NCBI GenBank assembly: GCA_021521415.1
Contig: JAIQDT010001124.1
Span: 682,001 to 746,000, forward strand
Direction of reading: 5' to 3'
Length of the DNA: 64,000 bases
From: Bidens hawaiensis
Lineage: Eukaryota; Streptophyta; Magnoliopsida; Asterales; Asteraceae
How positions within the stretch are numbered: the stretch's first letter is position 1; each line of letters opens with the position of its first letter. Position numbers and translations under genes: made by a program. This document shows, in pieces, positions 47,185-57,352 of this stretch. The notes beneath the pieces were generated by a model. That model was not told where the DNA came from, made no database searches, and worked only from the letters and a program-made list of their open reading frames with translations.

Positions 47185-48696
47185 TTAAATCCACTCACTA
47201 GAATACCGAAGTCCTAATGCACAAACATGACCCTCATGCTTTGGCCTATCGAGGAGCTTCGTGAGTGGGTCCGCAATATTTTGATCGGTATGAACTTTAT
47301 GAATACATATCTTTCCTTTTTCAACTTCATCTCTTATGTAGTTGAATCTGCGCTCAATGTGCCTCGTTTTCTGATGAGCACGAGGCTCCTTGATCTGTGC
47401 AATAGCACCCTCATTGTCACAGAATATCTCTAGGGGCTCCTGAATGGTAGAGATAATCCCTAGATCCATGATGAACTTTTTCATCCATGCAGCCTCTTGA
47501 GCTGCCATTGAAGCGGCGATGTACTCAGATTCTGTAGTGGATAACGCGACAACATCCTGCTTCGAACTCTTCCAAGAGACAGCGCCTCCATTCAAGATGA
47601 AGACATATCCCGACTGTGACCGAGAATCATCTCGGTCAGTTTGGAAACTCGCATCCACGTAACCTTTTACGACGAGTTCCTCCTCACTAGACCCATATAT
47701 TAAAAACATATCCTTAGTCCTTCTAAGGTATTTTAATATATTCTTGACAGCCATCCAATGACTGTCACCTGGGTTGTGCTGGTATCTACTCGTTATGCTT
47801 AAAGCATACGAGACGTCCGGTCTGGTGCACATCATTGCATACATAATAGATCCTATTGCCGAAGCATAAGGAACATGCTTCATCCTATCCTGCTCTTCCT
47901 TAGAGCTAGGACTTTGGGATGAGCTTAACACGGTTCCTCTAGGAATAGGTACCAAACCTTTCTTAGAGTTTTCCATCCTGAACCTTTTCAGGATTTTATC
48001 AATGTACGCACTTTGATTGAGTCCGATCAATTTCCTTTGTCTATCCCTATAGACCTTTATTCCCAAGATATATGTCGCTTCTCCAAGATCCTTAATTGAG
48101 AAACGACTACTCAACCACGCTTTAACGCTCTCCATACTTGGTATATCATTTCCAAATAAAAGTATATCATCGACATACAAAATAAGGAACATGATTATAC
48201 TCCCACTAGCCCATTTATACACACACGCCTCATCACCGTTTTGGACGAAACCAAACGCTTTGATTTCTTCATTAAAACGATGATTCCACATCCGTGATGC
48301 TTGTTTCAACCCGTAGATTGATTTCCTTAACTTACATACTTTATCAGGATTAGATGGATCGACAAAACCTTCAGGTTGAACCATATGGACATCTTCCTCA
48401 AGATATCCATTAAGAAAAGCGGTCTTGACATCCATTTGCCATATCTCATAATCAAAATGAGCTGTAATGGCAAATAATATCCTGATCGACTTAAGCATCG
48501 CGACCGGCGAGAAGGTTTCATCATAATCAATCCCTTGAGTTTGCGTGAAACCTTTTGCTACAAGTCGTGCTTTGTAAGTATCTAAATTTCCATGCATATC
48601 GGTCTTCTTCTTGAAGACCCACTTACATCCAACCATTTTGGAGTTAAGTGGACGATCAACCAATTCCCAAACTTGGTTATCGTGCATGGATTGCAT
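47185..48696 (-). pseudogene. copia pol, third segment: reverse transcriptase and RNase H
   Basis: 503 codons starting in a +1 shift from the preceding segment. Reverse transcriptase motifs WVFKKKTDMHGNLDTYKARL near residue 28, MDVKTAFLNGYLEEDV near 92 and the catalytic YVDDILLFGND near 174. RNase H shows VKGYVDASFQTDRDDSRSQS near 345 and STTESEYIAASMAAQEA near 385, and the frame ends at ALGLRYSSEWI. This part is undamaged. Confidence 0.88.
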
Positions 48697-49387
48697 CTCG
48701 GCGCTTCATGGCTTCAAGCCACTTGTCACAATCAGGTTGTGACATAGCATCTTTGTAGGAGATCGGTTCATCCGAATCGACCAAGTAGCAATCATCCACA
48801 AGAAATCCATATTTCTTGGGAGGTCGACTAATCCTACTAGATCTGCGAGCAACGTGTGTATGATCAACCATTTGATCACCTTCAACATCCTCGTGTTGAA
48901 AACTAGTATCGACCAACTGTGTATCATCCAGTGATTCTTGAACCTCTTCAAGTTCCACTCTCTTTTCACTAGGTCCTTCCATAAGGAACTTAGTTTCTAA
49001 GAAGTATCCTTTGCGTGAAACAAACACCTTTTGTTCACTAGGATCATAGAATATATATCCTATATCATCCTTTGGGTATCCTATGAAGATACACCTGATG
49101 GATCGAGCCTCAAGCTTATTTGGGGTGTCACGTTTAACATAAACTATGCATCCCCATACCCTTAAATATGAAAAGGATGGAACCTTTCCATGCCACACTT
49201 CATAGGGTATTCGATCCACCTTTTTGGTCGGGGCCATATTCAAAATACGAGCCGCTGTAAGTAGCGCATATCCCCAAAATGATGGCGGTAGTGAGCTTCG
49301 TGCCATCATTGATCGAACCATGTCCAACAGTGTTCTATTCCTCCTCTCGGATACTCCGTTATGTTGAGGAGTTCCAGGAGGAGTGAA
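48677..49387 (-). pseudogene. copia pol, second segment: integrase C-terminal part
   Basis: Lies between the TAG at 49388-49390 and the frameshift near 48690. It contains TPPGTPQHNGVSERRNRTLL, the third-acidic-residue region of integrase, then the linker to reverse transcriptase (RRSSRISRPPKKYGF). It overlaps the next frame; one extra base in the run after GCCATGAAG near 48690 moves the frame. Confidence 0.85.
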
Positions 49388-51226
49388 CTATGAAATAATT
49401 CCACAATCTCTAAGATGACATTGAAAAGCATCACTTAGGTATTCGCCTCCTCTATCGGAGCGGAGTACCTTGATTGTTCGGTCGAGCTGATTTTGTACTT
49501 CATTTTGAAATTCCTTGAACATTTCAAAGGCTTCATGTTTGTGTTTCATTAGATACACATACCCATATCGACTAAAATCGTCGGTAAAGGTAATGAAGTA
49601 CCTTTCACTATTCCTACTAGTGGGCTTGAGAGGTCCGCATACATCCGTATGTATGATACCTAACAAGTCCTTAGCCCTTTCATTTGTACATTTAAAAGGT
49701 TCTTTGGTCATCTTGCCTTGAATACAAGATTCACACTCATCAAACGAACCTAACTCATTTGTTTTCAAAAGACCATTCTTTTGGAGAGTATTTACATGAT
49801 TCTTGTTTATGTGTCCAAGACGACAATGCCAAATGTAGGAATCACTCAAATCCTTTTTGAGTCTTTTAGTGGAAGTTTGATATAATGAGCTATTTGAGGT
49901 ATTGTCATGAACCAATTCATAAATACCGTTGTTTGGTACAGCTTTAAAATAAAAGATACCATTAGATGATACATGCATTTCTGATTTTACAAATTTAAAG
50001 TCAAAGTTACATTGTCTAAGAAGGTGCACGGAAATAATGTTCCTAGTCAAACTAGGAGCATACAAAACATTTCTCAAAACAACTTCCAAACCACTTGGAA
50101 GCGATAAAGTGAAGTCTCCTCTAGCGACCACGTGCACCCTTGCACCGTTGCCCATGAAAAGACTCACTTCGCCCTTCTTTAAGTCTTCATTCCTTTTGAA
50201 CCCCTGCAACCAATTGCAAATATGAGTTCCACATCCGGTATCCAATACCCATGTGTTAGAAGAAATAAGATTTAGCTCAATATTAATCATAAAGACATTA
50301 CCCGAGGCATGTCCCGCATTCCTCTTGTCTCTTAGCTCTTTTAGGTAGACCGGGCAATTGCGTTTCCAATGTCCGGTCTCCCCACAACCAAAACAAGGAT
50401 CATCCTTATGACCCCTCGGTTCCACAACCTTTTGTTTCTTTGCCATAACCGGTGATTTGCCCTTACCCTTAAGATGCACAGGAGGACCCTTTCTTTTTGC
50501 TACCTTAGCCTTAGAATTGGGTTGAGATCGATTCTTGGATTTACCTTCATTGATCGCAAACACGGGTAAAACCCTTTTACCCATGCTCGCCTCGGCTGTT
50601 TTAAGCATTGAGTGAAGTTCTCCAATGTTTTTGTCCCACCCATTCATGTTATAATTTAACACGAAAGTGTCGAACCTTTTCGACAGGGAGTTAAGGATCA
50701 AATCCGTTGCTAACTCTTTTGAGATGGGACAATTGAGCTTGGCGAGGCGATCAATGTAACTTTTCATCTTAAGTACATAAGTTGAAACTGGTTGATTATC
50801 ATCCATTCTACATGCATGCAAGGCTCGAACCGTTTCGAACCTTTCAACCCTCGATTGCTTAAGGAACATTTCCTTAAGTTGAGTAATCATGTCGTACGCA
50901 TTATGGTTTTCGAAATCCTTTTGGATTTCGGGAACCATAGTCGCCAACATGAGGCATGACACTTGAATGGAATCTTCCGTGTGTTGGACCCAATTCATAT
51001 ATTCGACATCACTTCCCTCTTCCGGTTCATTGGGGATAGGTGTTTCCAAAACATGATATAATTTTTCTTGTTTTAGAACAATTCTTAAATTTCGGAACCA
51101 ATCCGAAAAGTTATGGTGGTTAAGACGGTCTTTAGCGAGAATAGATCGGAGAGATACATTTTGGACGTTAGGGATTATGTTGTCGTCGACGTGTGCGGCC
51201 ATCTGCAGAATTTTAATTAAGTTCAT
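49388..51226 (-). pseudogene. copia gag, protease and integrase N-terminal part
   Basis: 612 codons. Gag occupies about residues 1-270 (start probably MAAHVDDN at residue 10). A zinc knuckle CFGCGETGHWKRNC lies at about 277-290. Protease has WVLDTGCGTHIC near 325. The integrase zinc finger (WHCRLGHINKNH to CESCIQGK) is at about 465-500 and the core start (GIIHTDVCGPL) near 523. The frame stops at TAG after DCGIIS, inside the integrase core. The rest of the polyprotein reads on past the stop, so this looks like a single nonsense change. Confidence 0.88.
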
Positions 51227-51321
51227 TTTAGTGTTTTACTTATTTTAATTATTAATACCCTTTTATATATACCAAATATAATTAATAATTAAAATCTAGA
51301 ATCTAACGATAAACCCGACTC

Positions 51322-51640
51322 CGGTTAGGTGACCTTTTTCCCATTGTCGGTTTATCAAGGTAGTTATTCATAACAATTGCAAACCCTTTTGCAACTTCTA
51401 GAGTTTATGGGACCGGTTCGAAATCATATTTCGTGTCGGCATGTTTATCCCATCAACACCTTTTAGACCCTATGCTTGGGTGACCCTCTTCACATGGTTC
51501 TAATTTAAGTCGTCCTACTTGTATCAACTTGTAATATCAACATACAAACGGTTAGGTGACATTTTTCCCATTTATATGCTAATATTACCTCAACGTATTA
51601 ATTTACTCTACGCGGTTAGGTGACCTTTTTCCCACTAAGA
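51322..51640 (-). repeat. dispersed GGTTAGGTGACNTTTTTCCCA repeats in the copia leader
   Basis: The block CGGTTAGGTGAC, then CTTTTTCCCA or ATTTTTCCCA, occurs three times with TA-rich spacers. Function unknown. Confidence 0.7.
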
Positions 51641-52504
51641 GCTTACTAATATGTTAAGCGTTATACAAAAGGATGGTGTTTAACTTGTTATCCTTAATTT
51701 TAAAAGGGATTTTTTAGTTTTAATAATTCTAGTTGTAAAACTTTAAATCATGTTCTAACATGCATTTAGTAACATGATTATTTTGAAACCATTTTCAAAA
51801 TTCTAATTTATAATAAAACCATTTTATAATGGGCGTGAGACGGCTAGTTAATAAATCCATTTTATTAAACTACGTGTCACGTAATTACCGATAATTATTA
51901 GAACCCGTTTTATGCTTTGTTAATTAATTCTATGTGACGAAGTTGATATCCTAATATCTAGCAACCACATAATCAAACAATCAATTTCAAGCATACACAA
52001 TTATACTAGACACGAGCCACTAAGTTAGACCACACTTGTTAGCCGAAACAAGTGTGTGTCTTAGGTCCGATCCTAAGGGACACATGACACATGGATGTTG
52101 TAGCTCCCACTCGATCCCGCATCCAAAAAACGTCGAGCATCTTCTTCAACCCCTTTTGTGATCCAATGGGCTTGTAATTTGGACCTTAGCTTCCAATTTT
52201 GCAACCTTCTTTAATTTTACAAAACAAATGTCCTAATACATTTTTCTATAAAATAAAGATATTGCAAATAATCTATTTATTACATACCCATATGAATAAA
52301 TAATTACAAAATTGCCCCTAATTAATTATTACAAACCGAAACTTTGAATAATTAATCACAATCACAACAAACATCCATTTGGTCTACGGCTCGGTCTAGT
52401 TTTAACAAACATAACCCGTTATGTCTTAGGAACCTGTTCCAAAACCCCTTGACTTTATCGAGCCTAGCCCAACCCATTTTGGGCTTGACCCAATAACTTG
52501 ATTA

Positions 52505-52693
52505 TGAGCTTCGGCCCACATGTCCAAAACACATGGGCTTCGGCCCAATGAAAAGTCTCATGGGCTTCGGCCCATTTAACCAAAATGGGCTTCGGCCCAT
52601 TTCACTTTCTCCCCTCCTTTTTTTTTTCGGTTAGCCCAATAACCAAAACAAGTGGGCTTCGGCCCAATATCATCCGAATTGGGCTTCGGCCCA
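52505..52693 (-). repeat. array of short hairpins in the copia leader
   Basis: The 14-bp inverted repeat TGGGCTTCGGCCCA occurs exactly at 52534-52547, 52561-52574, 52586-52599, 52653-52666 and 52680-52693. A one-mismatch copy is at 52505-52518. In the element RNA (minus strand) each copy folds as TGGGC-CGAA-GCCCA. On the plus strand the loop is TTCG closed by C-G. Confidence 0.9.
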
Positions 52694-52862
52694 TTTACTC
52701 GGTTTTATATTTATTTATTTATTTATTTATTTATTTTTTGAACAAAGCCAAAAAATATAACAAGATTAAATACAAAAAAATTATGCATGTTAATTTTTTG
52801 TATAAAATCTTTCAAGGGGAAAATATAAAACCGAAAACCCGAAGCTTAGTTTCCCGTATCCC

Positions 52863-52878
52863 GGCTCTTGATGCCATT
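52863..52878 (-). other. primer-binding site candidate of the copia element
   Basis: On the minus strand AATGGCATCAAGAGCC follows the 5' LTR. It matches the usual initiator-Met site TGGTATCAGAGC apart from one substitution and one inserted base. Confidence 0.6.
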
Positions 52879-53869
52879 TGTTGGGTTTCAATGGATATTT
52901 TAAGCTTAGTTAACCATTTAACTAGTCATTAAAATGGCGGAAGCGTGATATTTACAAACTAAACATATGTATCCATGTGTTTATATATGTATATATTACA
53001 AGTTTATATAAGATGTGTTCATGAACAACCTAGTTTATTCATGTCATAAGATTACCAATAATCTATTTATTAGAAACCCGAAGCAAGGATCAAATGATAC
53101 GGAAAAAACTAAACTATCAAAGCTATAAACACTTACATTCTTAACCTTTTAAGAGTGTAGTTGATGTTGAAGAAGATGATGTTGATGCTAGACTTTCAAA
53201 GGGAAAATCCTCAAACGGAAGATACCCCGAGCCTCCAACACACACCGAACTTTGTTAGGGAGCTTGAACACGAATAACCGAGACCCGAACCTCCTTTCTT
53301 GACTTTCGGCCGAACCCAAAAAACCAAGAAAGAAAGAAAGAAAAGTGGTTGTATATGTTTGAAAGTATGTTGAACCATATGTTTATAATATGAGATCATA
53401 TCTCAATCAAGTTCAATCAAGTCCATGTTAAGTTTTTGGTCAAGTGTAATCACACTCAACCTCCATCCATTCTTTACCAACTTTGACCAAAACTTTTGGG
53501 GTGTGGGGCCCACCCAAAACCGGCCCCAAAATATATTTATTTATTTATTTATTTTATACTTCATAAAATATATAAACACCCCATCTTTTATAAACCATTT
53601 TATAAAAGAACACATAGTTAAATAATCATTCCAATAATAATTATTTGAATAAATGAATTAACCAATTAATTTATTTAACACTTTCAAGTAGGTATTCAGA
53701 AACCCGATTTTCTGAATGTATCGTGTTCTGTATTTGTCTCATAGATCTTATCTTAACCAATACATAATTGGTGTGTGTCTAACTCGTTATTGGGTATGAC
53801 CCGACTTGGATCAAACACAACTAGCCACATTAACCTAATTATGTGTCTCGGGCATACGGTATTCCAACA
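52879..53869 (-). repeat. 5' LTR of the copia element (right on the plus strand)
   Basis: 991 bp, TGTTGG to CCAACA. It differs from the left LTR by few substitutions and by having six fewer ATTT units. Confidence 0.93.
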
Positions 53870-53874
53870 GATGA
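53870..53874. repeat. target-site duplication of the copia element, right copy
   Basis: GATGA, identical to 45384-45388. Confidence 0.9.
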
Positions 53875-54096
53875 TTTAATGTAATAGTTTGACTTTCTAC
53901 ACACAAAGACGTTTGATTAAATGATACTACACAAAATTTACCAACATGTCCTTTGGTAATAAAATACATTCAATTGGGGAAACTACAAATTACAAGATTG
54001 TCACTTTAGTTATATGCCATAGATCACCAAAATTAAGGGTTACGATTTACTTCTCGCTCTAAAAACACTTCTCGCATAATCCATCCTTTATACTTA

Positions 54097-54103
<7 letters not shown>

Positions 54104-54160
<57 letters not shown>
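54104..54160. repeat. (AC)n-(AT)n microsatellite
   Basis: About 27 bp of AC then about 30 bp of AT repeats, abutting the next MITE. Confidence 0.95.
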
Positions 54161-54164
<4 letters not shown>

Positions 54165-54165
54165 A

Positions 54166-54493
54166 GGCTAAGTATAAAATGAAAACCCACTTGAGTTGTG
54201 AAAACTCTAGAAACCTATTCTCAACCACATGTTTTTAATTAATGTTTAAATCTTGTGGTCCACAATTAAAGTGAATAAAAATGTAAATATAAATATAACT
54301 TTTTCTCTCTCCTGAAAACATATATAAAAATTAGTAAAAAAATGTTAAAAAATAGCAAAACATTTTTTTTTATGTTTCGATGTTTTGTATACAATTTTAC
54401 AACATATATTACATGTAACAAAAAAAAAACGATGTTACATAGGGTTTTCGCGGGTTTTCACAACTCAAGTGGGTTTTCATTTTAACCTTACCC
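54166..54493. mobile_element. MITE, 328 bp, flanked by (TA)n
   Basis: Left AAATGAAAACCCACTTGAG with TTGTGAAAAC and right GTTTTCACAA with CTCAAGTGGGTTTTCATTT form inverted ends of about 30 bp. TA repeats lie on both sides. No coding capacity. Confidence 0.8.
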
Positions 54494-54689
54494 TATATAT
54501 ATATATAAAGTTATGTGAAAAATAAATAATATATCTATGTTACATTATATATTAAAATTATAGTAAATATATGCACAAAAAATAAGTATAAAATAACTAA
54601 AATTATTATATATAACGTTTAACAGCTTTGGTGCCACTAAGTCTCACTGGGTCACTTGGCGGCACAATATTGATTCATAGTATTTTTTA

Positions 54690-54950
54690 TTTGTTGTTGC
54701 TTTACTTCTGGTACTGTAATGAAAACCAATCGAATGCCAATTTTGTCTTTGTTATTATTAGTTCGGGTATCGTAACGAGCGTGACGGAAACCAACCAAAT
54801 CAGTGTAGACTGGCCATATATTGTTTTAATTCCGGTACCGTAATGTAAACCAACCGAATGTCAATTTTGTTTTTGTTATTTTTTTTTCGTTTAGTTATGG
54901 CACCGTAACGAACGTGACGGAAACTGACCAGATTTGCATAGACTCGCCGC
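54690..54950. repeat. two-copy tandem repeat, about 130-bp unit
   Basis: Blocks TGTAATGAAAACCAATCG/CGTAATGTAAACCAACCG, AATTTTGTNTTTGTTATT and CGTAACGANCGTGACGGAAA occur in the same order starting at about 54713 and 54837. Confidence 0.65.
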
Positions 54951-55109
54951 CTCAATGCTCGAGACCGACAACACTCGGGTCTTCCCAACACCTGTGTTTT
55001 GCCGACCGACGCTACCTCGTAGGTCCACCTTTATTGGTATCATAATGTACATAACCGCAACAATTCGAATCTGCGTTGACTTACCGCCACAATTATTAAT
55101 AAATAATAA

Positions 55110-55252
55110 ATTAATCGAGCCCGAGCCAAGCTCGAGTTTGAAAAATACTCACGTATTCAACTCGATCTTGATAAATTATTCACGAGCCAAGATCGACTGC
55201 TCGAGCTTAAAAAACTACTCTCAAGCTTAGTTGAGCCCGGGCTTAGCTTGTT
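55110..55252. repeat. CTCGAGC-rich interspersed repeat fragment
   Basis: CGAGCCCGAGCCAAGCTCGA and related blocks up to GCTTAGCTTGTTTATA. The expected terminal TTTACACCCCTA is not adjacent but appears at about 57124-57135, after another repeat, which suggests this family copy was itself interrupted. Confidence 0.45.
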
Positions 55253-55267
55253 TATACTTCATACCTT

Positions 55268-57118
55268 GGGCTGCTATACTATTTCGGACACGACACGATA
55301 AGACACGATGATGCTAAACACGAACACAGCACGATAACTAATCGTGCCAGTTTTTCCAAACACGAACCTGTTTAGATACAAGTTAACCTATTAAGACCAG
55401 TTAAGGGACCTGCTTAAAGATACTTGGCAAAAAAGATTAGCATAAAAGTCTTAATATCCATAACATATTTGGAAAAAAAAACCCCAAATCAATAGCATCC
55501 TTGAAACAAAAGACGACAAATCCATAACTACTTGAAATAAAAAACCATAGAAGCAAATCATAACATCCATAAAAAATATAATATCGAGTTCTGACAGACA
55601 TTAGTGAAATGTCGTTTGTAAGTATGACTTTAGGTTTAAGACTTTCGGAGTGTATATACATTTACTAGTTTGAGACCCGTGTATTACACGGACATAATTG
55701 ATGAAAATTTCAAATGTTAACCATTAAGCGAAATGCAGTCAACAACACAATTATCAAATGTTGTTAAAACAGTGACAATTTACGTTAAAATTACATGAAT
55801 TACAAAACAATAATTTTACAGAAATATGCTACAAATTAGCAAAAATTCTTTGTAGTTCGCATTTGTGGTTGTATTGATCAATACCTTGTTTATCAAGAAT
55901 CAATATTTTTTGTCCATGTATGCTTGGAACTCTTGATAAGGCTATGCATAAATCTTAATAAAACTCTTGCATTAGTCAATATTCCTTCTTCATATGAATG
56001 TAATTGTCAAAAGAAAATTAAAAAAACATACTAATGTTAAAGGTCAGCTAATTAAAAATAATATTGAAATTCTGTAAATAACTAACGGAAAGTTGAACTG
56101 CATATTTGACTATATATTGACGTGTAGTTTGACTAATATAGATGTGAGTTTTAGAAAGCATATCATAACCAAAATTTGATAGTTATCATCATAGGTTCAT
56201 AACTATAACGATAACAAAAACTGATGATAGATTTTTAAGCCGATCATGTAAAAATACAACAAGGTACATTAACAAGGGTTGTGAATTAAACCATACTAAA
56301 GATATGGTTTGCCTAACTATAATTTTTTTTTATTTTGTATATTCCTTTCATATTTTGAAAGAATAAAATCAGATACTAAATATTCTAAAGAACTATCGAT
56401 CACCGAATTTCATAAAAGCATATACCAAAAATCTTAATAAATCCTTCGTTGAGGAACACACTTGAAGCCCTAAATTCGTGTAGCGAAATACGAAGAGCAC
56501 ACTTGAAGGCCTAACTTCATGTAGCTTTGAATTATGTAAGAAGCCCTAACTTTATCATATAAAAGATCCTTAAACAAATTCGTACATCGAGATTGTTTAA
56601 TTAGTATGTAAGAAACCCTAAACTTTATCAAATGAAGAGGACATTTGGAAAGAAGAGGCGGACCTAGGGTTTCTAATCGAGGGGATTTGATTGTGTTGAA
56701 TAAAAACAAATAAAGTTATAACAATATATAGATCCAGAAATTAATAGTTGAGTCGCGTAAGACCCATCTGGGATCTAAATGAAACAATATATTGAAAACG
56801 GGTTTAAAACTATGAGGAGGGCTGAGAGAGTGACAAATGGCATAAAGTGGTATTCTTTTGTTAGATTAGATAGATTTTTTTTAAAATTAAAATCTAAACA
56901 GATTATTAACTGGTTAACAGGTCTTTAACCAGTTAGGACACGAATTTAAACATGTCTTAAACAGGTCAACATGTTTAAGACACGAAACTTTTGACCTGTT
57001 TAAGACACGAAACTTGTTAAGCTCAAACTTAACCCTGTTAAAACCCGTGTCTTGTCGTGTCGTGTCTTGTCTTGTCTTGTCTTGTCTTGTAAATAGGCCC
57101 GTGTCATAAATTGGCAGC
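55268..57118. mobile_element. repeat element with GGGCTGC ends, split by a Helitron
   Basis: Begins GGGCTGCTATACTATTTCGG and ends AAATTGGCAGCCC. Both flanks contain CACGACACGAT/GTGTCGTGTCTTG and GACCAGTTAAGGGAC/GGTCTTTAACCAG blocks in opposite orientations, so the halves are inverted partners. The inserted Helitron at 55665-56874 accounts for most of the length. A (CTTGT)n run lies at about 57065-57090. Confidence 0.5.
55665..56874 (-). mobile_element. non-autonomous Helitron, 1210 bp, minus strand
   Basis: On the minus strand it starts TCTATCTAATCTAACAAAAG after an A. It ends with the hairpin CCGTGTAATACACGG (55677-55691), a short spacer and CTAG followed by T. No significant ORF. Confidence 0.75.
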
Positions 57119-57352
57119 CCTTATTTACACCCCTACAACTAAAATTCCGTTTGGAGCAACCCGAGCCCATATATATCCACCCGTCCGGCTCAAAGCTAGC
57201 GGTCAACCCAATCATTGACTTGAGTATTCCCTAAATCTTTCTAAATTCTAACCATTGACCAAACCAGCCTGCATTTACATCTAATTTCCAACTCATTCAG
57301 AACCAATTTCACTGCAACAGATTCATCTTTTACAGCCCAGAAATTACAAAAG
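57119..57352. promoter_or_regulatory. probable promoter and 5' UTR of the DUF4220 gene
   Basis: About 230 bp between repeats and the inferred ATG. CCCATATATATCC near 57166 is a possible TATA-like sequence. Nothing decisive. Confidence 0.3.

Larger units (their letters stand above)
51227..52862 (-). other. copia 5' leader between the primer-binding site and gag
   Basis: About 1.6 kb without a long ORF. GGTTAGGTGACCTTTTTCCC-like blocks recur near 51326, 51552 and 51619, and a hairpin array lies at 52505-52693. A long untranslated leader is usual for such elements. Confidence 0.6.
45389..53869 (-). mobile_element. complete Ty1/copia LTR retrotransposon, recently inserted, coding frame broken
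   Basis: An 8481-bp element with LTRs of 1015 and 991 bp (TGTTGG...CCAACA), the 5-bp target duplication GATGA, a primer-binding-site-like sequence and a polypurine tract. Coding runs on the minus strand: gag, protease, integrase, reverse transcriptase, RNase H. The LTRs differ by four substitutions I could spot and by six ATTT units. One stop codon and one 1-nt shift interrupt pol. Sublineage is uncertain; Tork-like is possible. Confidence 0.93.
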
